64,000 bases of DNA from Actinomadura xylanilytica. GTDB taxonomy: Bacteria; Actinomycetota; Actinomycetes; Streptosporangiales; Streptosporangiaceae. The stretch lies in NCBI RefSeq assembly GCF_030283145.1, contig NZ_JASNWE010000005.1:558001-622000 (forward strand). Direction: 5' to 3'. The translations under genes were made by a program, and so were the position numbers. The notes under the pieces were generated by a model. It did not search any database, was not told the origin of the DNA, and saw only the letters and a program-made list of their open reading frames with translations. This document shows positions 25,231 to 33,695 of this stretch, in pieces (the stretch's first letter is position 1; the number at the start of each line of letters is the position of its first letter).

Positions 25231-26304
25231 ATGAGCACCGAGCAGCCGCCCGCACGGCACCCCTGGGCGATCCGCGGCACCGGATCCCACCTGCCCCGAC
25301 GGCGGATCCCGAGCAGCGAGCTGTCGGTGGCGATGGGCCTTCCCCCCGGCTGGATCGAGGACCGCACCGGGATCCGGCACCGGCACGTCGCCGCCGCCGG
25401 GGAGGCCGCCTCCGACCTGGCCGCCGCCGCCGCGCGCACCGCGCTGCGCGCGGCCGGGCTCGGCCCCGGCGACATCGGCCTCATCGTGCTCGGCACCTCC
25501 ACCCCCGACGAGCTCGGCCCCTCCACCGCCTGCCGCGTCCAGGCGCTGCTCGGCGCCCGCGGCGCCGCCGCGTTCGACGTCGCCGCCGCCTGCACCGGGT
25601 TCGTGTTCGGGCTCCAGACCGCGCTCGGCTGGCTGGCCACCCAGCGCGGCGCCGCCCCGAACGCGCTGGTGATCGGCGTGGAGGTCTACTCCCGGTTCCT
25701 CGACCCCGCCGACCGCAGCACCTCGGCGCTGTTCGGCGACGGCGCCGCCGCCGCCGTGGTCGGGCCCGTCCCACCGCCCTACGGCACCGGCCCGGTGACC
25801 CTCGGGTCCGACGGCACCCGCGCGGGCGACGTGCTGATCCCCGCCGGCGGGAGCCGCTCCCCCGCCAGCGCCGCGACGCTGGAGTCCCTCGGCCACACCA
25901 TCAAGATGGACGCCAGGGCCGTCCGCGGCTTCATCACCGCGATCCTGCCCCGGCTGGTCGCCGACGCGGCGGGCGCCGCCGGCGTCGAACCCGCCGACCT
26001 GGCCCTGGTCGTCCCGCACCAGCCCAACCCCCTGCTGGTCGCCTCGCTCGCCGGGGCGGCCGGCCTGAACCCCGGCCAGATGGTCATCGCCGGGCACGAC
26101 GTCGGCAACATCGGCGCCGCCAGCCTCCCCTACGCCCTGGACCGCGCCGTCCGCACCCGCGGGATCGCGGCCGGCGAGCTGGTCCTGCTGGCCGGGTTCG
26201 GCGCCGGACTGACCTGGGCGCACACCGTGATCGCCTGGCCGCCCGGCCCCGGTAGCGTTGAGAACCATGACGCAGCCAGACATCGAGATCCGGATCGCCG
26301 GTGA
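25231..26304 (+). CDS. Beta-ketoacyl-ACP synthase III-like enzyme
   Basis: A 357-residue condensing enzyme of the FabH family, which joins an acyl-CoA to an acyl-ACP (or transfers an acyl group). The triad is complete: Cys 121 in AAACTGF, His 263 in VPHQPN and Asn 293 in HDVGNIGAAS. The C-terminal GAGLTWAHTVIAW is the family end. About 25 extra residues follow because the frame runs 38 bases into the next gene. No ACP, KS or ketoreductase gene lies nearby, so it is not a standard fatty-acid operon. It faces a discrete acyltransferase and an acyl-CoA oxidase. Confidence 0.92.
   Translation: MSTEQPPARHPWAIRGTGSHLPRRRIPSSELSVAMGLPPGWIEDRTGIRHRHVAAAGEAASDLAAAAARTALRAAGLGPGDIGLIVLGTSTPDELGPSTACRVQALLGARGAAAFDVAAACTGFVFGLQTALGWLATQRGAAPNALVIGVEVYSRFLDPADRSTSALFGDGAAAAVVGPVPPPYGTGPVTLGSDGTRAGDVLIPAGGSRSPASAATLESLGHTIKMDARAVRGFITAILPRLVADAAGAAGVEPADLALVVPHQPNPLLVASLAGAAGLNPGQMVIAGHDVGNIGAASLPYALDRAVRTRGIAAGELVLLAGFGAGLTWAHTVIAWPPGPGSVENHDAARHRDPDRR
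26253..26258 (+). promoter_or_regulatory. -10 inside the KAS III gene, driving a leaderless transcript
   Basis: TAGCGT lies eight bases before ATG 26267, within the 3' end of the KAS III coding region. Confidence 0.4.
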
Positions 26305-27520
26305 GCGCGAGTCGGCCGCCTGGGTGAACGCGCTCAGGACCGCGTTCCTGTCACCGCCGGTCGCGCCGGAGGACGCCGCCGCCTGGTGGCGCCACAGAGC
26401 CGACCCCGGCCGCCTGCTCGGCGCCTGGGAGGGCGACCGCTGCGTCGGCGTGCTGCGCGGCGTCCCCCTGGAGCTGACCGTCCCCGGCGGCGCGGCCCTG
26501 CCCGCCGACGGCATCGCCCACATCGCCGTGCTGTCCACCCACCGCCGCCGCGGGATCCTCACCCGGATGCTGGAGACCGGCCTGGCGCGCGCCCGCGACC
26601 GCGGCGACGCCCTGGCCGCGCTGTGCTCCTCCGAGCACCGCATCTACGGCCGCTTCGGGTTCGGGCACGCCGCCCGCTCCAGCGGCCTGACCATCGACGT
26701 GCCCCGCTCGGGCGGCCTGCGACCCGGCATCGGCCAGACCCCCGGCCGCGTCGACCTGGCCGACCTCGCCGACCTCGCCGAGATCGGCCCCGCGCTACAC
26801 GACCGCGTCCGCGCCGCCCGGCACGGCGCCGTCAGCCGCCCGCCGCGGCACTGGCTGTACGCCACCGGCGAGGCCGTCGACGCCGGCCACACCTTCACCC
26901 CTCCGTTCGTCGCGGTCCACCGCGACCCCGCCGGGCGCGCCACCGGCGTGATGACCTACCGCACCCAGGTGCGGTGGAGCGGCGGCGACCCCGACGGGAC
27001 CCTCACCGTCGACGACGTCCTGGCCACCGGCCCCGGCGCCGCCGCCGCGCTGTGGCGGCACGCGCTCCAGGCCGACTGGGTCCGCACCGTGACCGTCCGC
27101 AACCTCGCGCCCGACGACCCGCTCCCGCTGTGGCTGCGCAACCCCCGCGCCGCCGAGTGGACCGGGGACCAGGCCGAGGACATGTGGCTGCGCGTCCTGG
27201 ACGCGCCGCGCGCGTTCGCCGCCCGCACCTACGACGTCCCCGGCCGCACCGTCCTGGACGTCGCCGACCCCCAGGGCCATGTCGCGGGCCGCTGGCTGCT
27301 GGACACCGCCGCCGACGGCACCGGCGCCCTGACGCCCACCACCGCCGACCCCGACCTGGCGCTGGACGCCTCGGCCCTGGCCGCGCTCTACCTCGGCGGC
27401 CGGACCGTCCCGCGCCTGGCCGCGGCGGGCCTGGTCGAGGAGCTGCGCCCCGGCGCCGCCGCCCGCGCCGGCCTCCAGCTCCGCACCGCACTGGCGCCCT
27501 GGACCCCCGACATGATCTGA
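26267..27520 (+). CDS. Eis-like GNAT acetyltransferase
   Basis: A 417-residue protein with the three-domain layout of the Eis family (two GNAT folds and an SCP2-like C-terminal domain). The acetyl-CoA-binding motif is IAVLSTHRRRGILTRML near 90-106, followed by SSEHRIYGRFGFGHA near 125-139. The C-terminal domain includes RAFAARTYDVPGRTVLDV and ends in a free carboxylate at Ile. Eis proteins acetylate amines, including aminoglycosides or peptides; the substrate here is not predictable. ATG 26267 overlaps the KAS III gene by 38 bases; a TTG nine bases upstream is rejected. Confidence 0.87.
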   Translation: MTQPDIEIRIAGERESAAWVNALRTAFLSPPVAPEDAAAWWRHRADPGRLLGAWEGDRCVGVLRGVPLELTVPGGAALPADGIAHIAVLSTHRRRGILTRMLETGLARARDRGDALAALCSSEHRIYGRFGFGHAARSSGLTIDVPRSGGLRPGIGQTPGRVDLADLADLAEIGPALHDRVRAARHGAVSRPPRHWLYATGEAVDAGHTFTPPFVAVHRDPAGRATGVMTYRTQVRWSGGDPDGTLTVDDVLATGPGAAAALWRHALQADWVRTVTVRNLAPDDPLPLWLRNPRAAEWTGDQAEDMWLRVLDAPRAFAARTYDVPGRTVLDVADPQGHVAGRWLLDTAADGTGALTPTTADPDLALDASALAALYLGGRTVPRLAAAGLVEELRPGAAARAGLQLRTALAPWTPDMI

Positions 27521-27529
27521 CACCGCCCC

Positions 27530-27544
27530 GGCCCGCGGCGGGCC
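27530..27544. terminator. Short GC hairpin between convergent genes
   Basis: GGCCC and GGGCC flank a five-base loop in the 35-base gap between the Eis-like gene and the convergent glycosyltransferase. Weak evidence, based mainly on location. Confidence 0.35.
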
Positions 27545-27555
27545 CGCCTGCACCT

Positions 27556-28941
27556 TCACCAGTGCGACAGCACCAGCGCCTGGACGGCCAGCGCCGTCAC
27601 CGCCTGCGCGGCCAGCCAGCGCCGCGCAGGGGGACGGTGCAGCGCGGCGGCCACCACGACCCAGGCGGCGTAGGGGACCCAGATCCGCTCGACCTCGCCC
27701 TTGGTCACCCCGGACGCGTCCAGCGCGAGCGTCCCCAGCAGCGCCGCGCCCGCCAGCAGCGCGACCGGCAGCCCCGGCACCCGGGCACGGGCGCGGGCTC
27801 CGCGCCACAGCGCCGCCAGCGCCGACGGCAGTGCATGCGCGACGGCGGGACCGGTCAGCAGGCCGAGCACCCCGAGGTCGGCGAACGCGAAGTAGGCGTA
27901 GGAACGCTGGGCCGACCCGCGGCTGACCAGGTAGGTGTCCCGGGTGGCCGCCACACCGTCGAACCACCAGAACCCCCCGGCGGTGAACAGCGCCGGGACC
28001 ACCACCAGCCCGCACGCCAGCGCCGCCAGGACCCGCGGCCGGGGACGGCTCAACGCCAGCACCGCCAGCGGCACCGCCGCCAGCGGCAGCAGCCCGTAGC
28101 TCAGGTACGGCAGCGCGCCGAGCGCGATCCCGCCGACCGCGGCTGCCGGGACGCCGCCGAGCCGGGCGCCGCGGCGGGCGCCGGCCGCGACCAGCGCGGT
28201 CCCCCACGCCCCCACGGCCAGGAAGAAGGCGTCCATCGACGTCGCCACCCACAGCGCCAGCGGCGCCAGCGCCAGGAACGGGAGCGCGCGCCGCGCCGCG
28301 CGCTCCCCCGCGGTGTGCCGCACCGTGACGGCGATCGCGGCGACCGCCGAGCTCCCGGCGGCGATGATGAACGCCGCCGCCCAGCCGGTGCCGCCGAACC
28401 CGATCCGCTCCAGCGCCCACAGCACCAGCATCGGCAGCGGCGGATGCCCGCGCACGTGCGTGGTGTAGGCGTAGAGGCGGTCGCTGAAGGTCCGCAGCCA
28501 CTCCAGCGGGTCGGGCTGGAGCGCGCCGAGCCCGGCCGCGTACTCGGTCGGCGCCTCCAGGGGACGGGTCAGCGCGGCCGGGCCGCCGTCGGTGACGGCG
28601 AGCGCGACCGCCCACAGCCCGGCCGCCGCCCACGCCGCCGCCAGCGCCGCCCACCACGGCAGCCGCCGCGCCAGCGGCGGCAGGACCGCGACGGCCAGCG
28701 CGGCCACGCCCGCCGCCGGGAGCAACGGCCAGGTCAGCAGCCGGGCCTTGCCGTGCAGCGGCGGCAGCGCGTCCTCGGTCTCCAGCCCCGCGCGCCGCAG
28801 CCACCACCCGGTGACGAACGCCGCGGCGATCCCCGCCGCCCACATCGCCACCGCGAGCCGTCCGGCGCGGCGCGCCCGCCGCTCGGGCGCGGCGGCCTCC
28901 GGATGGCCCGGATGGCCCGGCTGGACCTCGGTCACGGTCAT
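27556..28941 (-). CDS. GT-C-type membrane glycosyltransferase
   Basis: A 461-residue polytopic membrane protein with about ten hydrophobic helices. The first outside loop has the acidic and Arg residues typical of polyprenyl-phosphate sugar-dependent enzymes (WWLRRAGLETEDALPP near 45). FSDRLYAYTTHVRGHPPLPML (near 155, quoted in part) recalls GT39/GT87 loops with an HxxxP pattern. The donor is presumably a polyprenyl-phosphate sugar. ATG 28941 overlaps the previous gene's stop (ATGA). It is the last gene of the coupled chain that starts at 32509. Confidence 0.78.
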   Translation of the reverse strand: MTVTEVQPGHPGHPEAAAPERRARRAGRLAVAMWAAGIAAAFVTGWWLRRAGLETEDALPPLHGKARLLTWPLLPAAGVAALAVAVLPPLARRLPWWAALAAAWAAAGLWAVALAVTDGGPAALTRPLEAPTEYAAGLGALQPDPLEWLRTFSDRLYAYTTHVRGHPPLPMLVLWALERIGFGGTGWAAAFIIAAGSSAVAAIAVTVRHTAGERAARRALPFLALAPLALWVATSMDAFFLAVGAWGTALVAAGARRGARLGGVPAAAVGGIALGALPYLSYGLLPLAAVPLAVLALSRPRPRVLAALACGLVVVPALFTAGGFWWFDGVAATRDTYLVSRGSAQRSYAYFAFADLGVLGLLTGPAVAHALPSALAALWRGARARARVPGLPVALLAGAALLGTLALDASGVTKGEVERIWVPYAAWVVVAAALHRPPARRWLAAQAVTALAVQALVLSHW

Positions 28942-29363
28942 CGGGGACCCTCTCCCTTCGGGTGGGCGCGGCGGCCCGTGAGCAGCCGCGCCGTCACCGC
29001 GGCCACCGCCGCCGCGACCGCGATCACGGCCAGCACGATCATCAGGTTGCGGCCGTAGGGCAGCGGGAGCCGCGAGGGGGTGTCGGGGACGCGCCCGAAC
29101 CCGAGGACGACCGGGAGCGCCACCAGCGTCAGCGTCCCCGCCAGGGCCAGCGCCGCCCGCGCGATCCACCGGTACCGGCCGGGCAGCCATGTCGTGGCCA
29201 GCCCCGCCAGCAGCACCGCCGGGGCCAGGACGCCGTCGTGCAGCACCGCCGCCCCGGCGAACCACAGCGCCCAGCCGGGCACGCCCACGTTCGCCAGCAC
29301 CCCGCGCAATCCCACCGCGATCAGCGCCAGGCCCGCCGCGTACACCACGGCGCGGCCTTTCAT
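28938..29363 (-). CDS. Small membrane protein of the glycosyltransferase operon
   Basis: A 141-residue protein with four predicted membrane helices (about 5-22, 32-55, 65-85, 105-128), short loops and a basic C-terminus. The family was not recognised. Its start overlaps the stop of the molybdopterin gene and its stop overlaps the start of the GT-C gene, both as ATGA, so it is translated as part of the chain. Confidence 0.8.
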   Translation of the reverse strand: MKGRAVVYAAGLALIAVGLRGVLANVGVPGWALWFAGAAVLHDGVLAPAVLLAGLATTWLPGRYRWIARAALALAGTLTLVALPVVLGFGRVPDTPSRLPLPYGRNLMIVLAVIAVAAAVAAVTARLLTGRRAHPKGEGPR

Positions 29364-30520
29364 CCGACCACGACCCGGTGCACCCACTTGGTCTGCATGA
29401 CCCCCGGGCGGTTCGGCGCGATCAGCCGGCAGGGGTAGCCGTGGTCGAGGTCGAGGGGCGCGCCGTTCAGCCCGAACGCCAGCAGCGTCAGCGGGTCGCG
29501 CCAGTGCGGGGGGTCGACGTCGGAGGTCCGGTAGAGCCCGCCGGGTTCCAGCGACTCCACCCGGACGCGGGCGTCCCCGGACGTCCCGGCCAGCCGCAGC
29601 ACGTCGCGGAGCCGCACGCCCTCCCAGGTCGCCTCGGCGCTCCACCCCTCCACGCAAGTGATCGGCAGCCGCACCGTCCGGCGCGGCAGGGCGCGGAGCT
29701 GCGCGAGCGTCAGCGTGACCTCGCGGTCGACGCGCCCGGTGACGGTGAGCCGCCACCCGGCGTCGCGGGCCGTGCGGGTCACCCCGGCCGCGACGGCCGA
29801 CTTGTTGACCGGGAGCCGCTGCGGCCCGACGCCCGGACGGCGCGGCGCGAACACCGCCAGCCGCGCCAGGGGCGTCACCGTCTCGCCGATCACGGTGAGC
29901 AGCGTCACTCCCCCGGCGGCGGCCACCGCCCCCAGGAACGCGCGGCGGTGGACGGCGTCGCCGGGGCGGGTCATCACCGTGGCCCGCACCTTGGGCCACT
30001 CGGTGGCGATGTGCACCAGCAGCGCGCCGAACAGCACATACGCGGTCCAGTAGTGCGCGACGGTGAAATAGAACGGGAAGGCGTACCAGTAGGCGATGTT
30101 GAGCAGCCCGGTCACCAGCTGGAACAGCGCGCCGCCCACCAGCACCAGGACCAGCAGCCGCTCCACCGCGTGCACCGCCGACCGGACCGGCGGCCACTGC
30201 CACAGCCGGGGGTAGACCGTCCACAGCTTGGCCAGCAGCAGCGGCACCGTCGCGATCCCGCCCATGACGTGCAGGCCCTGCGTCACCCGGTACAGGCCGG
30301 CCGGGCGGGACGGCCAGACCATCCAGCCCGCCGGGTGCTGCATGAAGTGGCTGATCAGGCCGGTGACGAACGAGAGGGTGAAGCCGACGCCGAGCGCGAT
30401 GCCCAGCCAGGACGCCACGCGCTCGTCGTGCAGCGCGCTGGTGAACCGTCCCGGCAGCCCCTTGGCGAACGCGGCGGGCGCGGCGGCGGCGGTTCTCAGG
30501 AGCTCAGGGCGACGAACCAT
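29360..30520 (-). CDS. Cytochrome b561-like domain fused to a molybdopterin (sulfite-oxidase-type) domain
   Basis: A 386-residue membrane oxidoreductase. Residues about 30-170 hold four membrane helices with candidate heme-b His (GLHVMGG near 82, ALLVHIATEW near 160). After another membrane segment (about 180-205), residues about 220-386 form a sulfite-oxidase-type molybdenum domain with the Mo-ligating Cys in LPITCVEGWSAE (near 290) and GYPCRLIAPNRPG near 360. In YedYZ-like systems these two parts are separate proteins; here they are one chain. It probably moves electrons between quinone and a reducible group outside the membrane. It overlaps its upstream neighbour by 25 bases and its downstream neighbour by four. 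Confidence 0.82.
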   Translation of the reverse strand: MVRRPELLRTAAAAPAAFAKGLPGRFTSALHDERVASWLGIALGVGFTLSFVTGLISHFMQHPAGWMVWPSRPAGLYRVTQGLHVMGGIATVPLLLAKLWTVYPRLWQWPPVRSAVHAVERLLVLVLVGGALFQLVTGLLNIAYWYAFPFYFTVAHYWTAYVLFGALLVHIATEWPKVRATVMTRPGDAVHRRAFLGAVAAAGGVTLLTVIGETVTPLARLAVFAPRRPGVGPQRLPVNKSAVAAGVTRTARDAGWRLTVTGRVDREVTLTLAQLRALPRRTVRLPITCVEGWSAEATWEGVRLRDVLRLAGTSGDARVRVESLEPGGLYRTSDVDPPHWRDPLTLLAFGLNGAPLDLDHGYPCRLIAPNRPGVMQTKWVHRVVVG

Positions 30521-31113
30521 CGGCCGGCCTCCTCCCACGCCTCGGTGACGGCGACCGCGGAGTCGGCGGCCACGCCGCGGATCGCGTCGGCCGACACCCG
30601 CGCCCAGGCGAACCACTCGCCGACCGACCCGGGGGCGCGCAGCCGCAGCGGTTCGGTCCGCGACCCCGACCCGGGCGGCTCCACCTCGACCAGGATCCGG
30701 CCGCCCGGCGCCAGCAGCCCCGCCACGCGGCGCACCAGCACCACCGGGTCGCCGCCGATGCCGATGTTGCCGTCGGCCAGCAGGACCGTCCGCCAGCGGC
30801 CGGCGCCCGGCACCCGGCCGAACACGTCCCGGCACAGCGCCGGGCCTCCCGCCGCCTGGGCGAGCGCCACCGCGGACGGGGCGATGTCGATGCCCAGCAC
30901 CGGCAGGCCGCGCCCGGCCAGCGCCACCGTCAGCCGGCCCGGCCCCGACCCGACGTCCAGGGTGGCGCCCGCGCAGCGGTCCAGCAGCCCGGTGTCGCCG
31001 GGCCGCAGCGCCAGCCAGTCCCCGACCGGCAGCGGGCGGCGGCGCCCGTCGGCGTCCTCGATCTCCACGGCCGGACGGCCCCGCAGCGCCTCCTCGTAGA
31101 GCTGGCCGATCAC
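30496..31113 (-). CDS. Class I SAM-dependent methyltransferase
   Basis: A 205-residue methyltransferase. Motif I is LDVGSGPGRLTVAL (near 50), the acidic motif II residue is in VLGIDIAPSAV (near 72) and GGRILVEVEPPGSG is near 135. The GTG at 31113 overlaps the previous stop (GTGA). The middle has LLADGNIGIGGDP, typical of small-molecule methyltransferases in glycosylation clusters. The substrate may be a sugar or lipid head group, by context only. Confidence 0.85.
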   Translation of the reverse strand: MIGQLYEEALRGRPAVEIEDADGRRRPLPVGDWLALRPGDTGLLDRCAGATLDVGSGPGRLTVALAGRGLPVLGIDIAPSAVALAQAAGGPALCRDVFGRVPGAGRWRTVLLADGNIGIGGDPVVLVRRVAGLLAPGGRILVEVEPPGSGSRTEPLRLRAPGSVGEWFAWARVSADAIRGVAADSAVAVTEAWEEAGRWFVALSS

Positions 31114-31835
31114 GCCGGGACCGCCCGGTCCTGGAGCCGCCGCACCGCCGCCGCGAACCGTCCGCGGGGCGCGAGCGCGGCGACCCGCGCGGCGTCGGCG
31201 GCGGTGTCGACGTCGGTGAGCCGCGGCGCCGGCGCCACCTCCAGGCCCGCCGCGCGCAGCCGGCGGAGCTGGAGCGCCCCGGTGTCGGGCCGCGACATCG
31301 GCACCCCGCGCAGCAGCGCTGCGTCGGGGCGGGCCAGGCCCAGCAGCCAGAACCCGCCGTCGTCGGCCGGTCCGAGCACCGCGTCGTGGGCGCCGAGCGC
31401 GTCCCCGGCCCGTTCCAGCAGCGCGGCGGTGACCTGCGGGGTGTCCATCCCGATCAGCACCAGCGGGCGGCCGTCGTAGGCGTCCTCGAACGCGCAGGCC
31501 AGGCGCTCGTCGAGGCCGCCGCCGCGCTGCGGGATCACGGTGAACCCGGCGGGCAGCCACGGGCCCGGCTCGCCCGCGAGCGCGAGGGTCCGCCGGCCCG
31601 CGCGGGCGCGCGCGGCGGTGCGCAGGGTGTCGGCCAGCGCCGCCTCGGCCAGTTCCGCCGCCTCCCGCGCGGTGTAGGCGGGCGTCAGCCGTGTCTTCAC
31701 CCGTCCCGGTACCGGTTCCTTGGCGATCACGATCAGGTCGGCGGGCCCGTCCGGGGTGGGCCGCCCGGGACGGGCCGCGGCGCCGGTCGCCGGTCCGCCG
31801 GTCGCGGGGGCGTGCGTCACGGGGGCGTCCGTCAC
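31110..31835 (-). CDS. DUF2064 (TIGR04282-type) transferase
   Basis: A 241-residue GT-A-fold protein of the DUF2064 family, related to nucleotidyl- and glycosyltransferases. Diagnostic segments: LIVIAKEPVPGRVKTRLTP (near 36-54), RPLVLIGMDTPQV near 125 and GPADDGGFWLLGL near 155. The first 30 residues are Pro/Ala/Thr-rich. GTG 31835 overlaps the GT2 stop (GTGA). In other bacteria it accompanies GT2 enzymes of the same clusters, suggesting synthesis or transfer of an activated sugar. Confidence 0.83.
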   Translation of the reverse strand: MTDAPVTHAPATGGPATGAAARPGRPTPDGPADLIVIAKEPVPGRVKTRLTPAYTAREAAELAEAALADTLRTAARARAGRRTLALAGEPGPWLPAGFTVIPQRGGGLDERLACAFEDAYDGRPLVLIGMDTPQVTAALLERAGDALGAHDAVLGPADDGGFWLLGLARPDAALLRGVPMSRPDTGALQLRRLRAAGLEVAPAPRLTDVDTAADAARVAALAPRGRFAAAVRRLQDRAVPA

Positions 31836-32509
31836 GGGGCCACCTCGGCCAGGACGCGGCGCATGTCGCGGACGGCGCGGACCGTCCCGCCCACGGTGCC
31901 GGTGACCTTGGACGCGCCGGTGCGCGGAAGGTAGGGGACGTCGAGTTCGGCGATGCGCCAGCCCGCCCGCGCCGCGCGCAGCACCATCTCCAGCGGGTAC
32001 CCGAACCTGCGGTCGGCCAGGTCCAGCGCGAGCAGGTCCTCGCGGCGGGCGGCGCGCATCGGGCCGAGGTCGCGCAGCCGCGTCCCGGCCCGCCGGTTCA
32101 GCGACCGCGCCAGCACCGCGTTCCCCAGCCGCGCGTGCGGCGGCCACGCGCCGCGCCCCACCGGGCGGCGGCGCCCGAGCACCAGCGCCGGGACGCCACC
32201 GGCGCCGGGGTCTCGGTCCTCGAGGAGGGCGGCGACGACGCGGGGCAGCTCGGCGGGGTCGAGGGAGGCGTCGGCGTCCATGAAGCACACCACCGGCGAG
32301 GACGCGGCGCGCAGCCCGGCGTCGCACGCCGCGCCGAACCCCCGCACCGCGGCCGGGACGACGCGGGCGCCGTGGCTCGCCGCGACGCGCGCGGAGTCGT
32401 CGGTGGAGGCGTTGTCGACCACCAGGGGACGGAAGCCGGCCGGCATCCGCGACAGCACCCAGGGCAACGCCGCGGCCTCGTTGAGGCAAGGGAGCACTAC
32501 GTCGATCAC
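31832..32509 (-). CDS. Family 2 glycosyltransferase
   Basis: A 225-residue GT2 enzyme of the dolichyl-phosphate mannose synthase type. N-terminal VVLPCLNEAAALPWVL, nucleotide-binding VVDNASTDDSARVA (near 30), the metal-binding DADASLDP (near 78) and DLGPMRAARREDLLAL near 148. There is no membrane anchor. The GTG start at 32509 is the first of the coupled chain. It probably loads a sugar on a polyprenyl phosphate for the GT-C enzyme at the end of the operon. Confidence 0.85.
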   Translation of the reverse strand: MIDVVLPCLNEAAALPWVLSRMPAGFRPLVVDNASTDDSARVAASHGARVVPAAVRGFGAACDAGLRAASSPVVCFMDADASLDPAELPRVVAALLEDRDPGAGGVPALVLGRRRPVGRGAWPPHARLGNAVLARSLNRRAGTRLRDLGPMRAARREDLLALDLADRRFGYPLEMVLRAARAGWRIAELDVPYLPRTGASKVTGTVGGTVRAVRDMRRVLAEVAP

Positions 32510-32582
32510 GATCTCTGACGCTACTTTCGGTGACGGTGGGCGGCCCTGACGGACTGGCGACGGGCCCGGACGGGAACGGCGG

Positions 32583-33611
32583 TCACCCGAGGGCGGGCGC
32601 GTGCGCGAACTCGGCCATCCCGTCGGCGAACGGCACCGACGGAGTGAAGCCCAGCTCCCGGCGGGCCCGGTCGGGACGCGCCACGATGTGCCGCACGTCC
32701 CCGAGCCGGTAACCGCCGGTGACGACCGGGCCGGGCCCGCCGAACGCGCCCGCGAGGGCCTCGGCCATGTCGCCGATCGTGCGGGGCTCGCCGCTGGCGA
32801 CGTTGTAGGCGCGCAGCCCGCCCGGCCGCGGCGCCGCGATCGCCAGCCGCTCCAGCGCGAGCACGTTGGCGCGCGCGATGTCGCGGACGTGGACGAAGTC
32901 GCGCCGCTGCCCGCCGTCCTCGAACACCTGCGGCGCCTCGCCGCGCATCAGCCGGGACCGGAAGATCGCCGCGACGCCCGCGTACGGGGTGTCGCGCGGC
33001 ATCCTCGGCCCGTACACGTTGTGGTAGCGCAGCGCGGCGACCGACCCGCCGGTCATCCGCGCCCACGACGCGGCCAGGTGCTCCTGCGCGAGTTTGGTGT
33101 CGGCGTAGACGTTGCGGGGGCCGGGCGCGGTGTCCTCCCCGACGACGCCGGGCTCCAGCGGCCGGCCGCACTCGGGGCAGCCGGGCTCGTAGCGTCCCGC
33201 GCGCAGCGCCTCCTCGGTGCGCGGGCCCGGGGTCACCGCGCCGTGCCGGTGGCAGGCGTAGGCGCCCTCCCCGTACACCACCATCGAGGAGGCCAGCACG
33301 AGCGTGCCCACCCCGGCGCGCGCCATCTCGGCCAGCAGCACGGCGGTGCCGTGCGCGTTCACCGAGGTGTAGGCGGGCAGGTCGTAGACGTCCACGCCGA
33401 GGCCGACCATCGCGGCCTGGTGGCAGACCGCGTCCACGCCGCGCAGCCGCCGCGCCACCTCCTCGGCGTCGCGGACGTCGGCGGCCGGGGTCTGCGGCGC
33501 GGCGCCGTCCGGGCGCGCGTCCAGGCGGCGGACCTGGTGGCCGGATCCCTCCAGCTCCTCCGCGACGTGCGAACCGATGAAACCGGCCGAGCCGGTGAGC
33601 AGTACTCGCAT
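32583..33611 (-). CDS. NAD-dependent sugar epimerase/dehydratase with Cys-rich insert
   Basis: A 342-residue extended short-chain dehydrogenase acting on nucleotide sugars. The NAD loop GSAGFIGSH is at residues 7-15, the catalytic SSMVVYGEG near 108-116 and YADTK near 168-172. An insert between them carries CHRHG (near 119) and CPECGRPLEPG (near 145), three Cys and His that could bind zinc. HNVYGPRMPRDTPYAGVAA is near 190. Likely supplies the sugar nucleotide for the glycosyltransferases 73 bases downstream. Confidence 0.87.
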   Translation of the reverse strand: MRVLLTGSAGFIGSHVAEELEGSGHQVRRLDARPDGAAPQTPAADVRDAEEVARRLRGVDAVCHQAAMVGLGVDVYDLPAYTSVNAHGTAVLLAEMARAGVGTLVLASSMVVYGEGAYACHRHGAVTPGPRTEEALRAGRYEPGCPECGRPLEPGVVGEDTAPGPRNVYADTKLAQEHLAASWARMTGGSVAALRYHNVYGPRMPRDTPYAGVAAIFRSRLMRGEAPQVFEDGGQRRDFVHVRDIARANVLALERLAIAAPRPGGLRAYNVASGEPRTIGDMAEALAGAFGGPGPVVTGGYRLGDVRHIVARPDRARRELGFTPSVPFADGMAEFAHAPALG

Positions 33612-33679
33612 GCGGTCGAACGTAGGTCGCCGGGCACCCCGCTGATCGGCGAAAACGCGTCTGGCTGCCGTCTCGTACG

Positions 33680-33695
33680 CGACTCGTAAGAGTCG
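33680..33695. other. Short hairpin upstream of the epimerase gene
   Basis: CGACTC-GTAA-GAGTCG, a 6-bp stem with a GTAA tetraloop, followed on the plus strand by TTT. It sits in the 223-base gap between the epimerase promoter and the aminotransferase stop and may be a weak terminator or a protein site. Confidence 0.35.
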
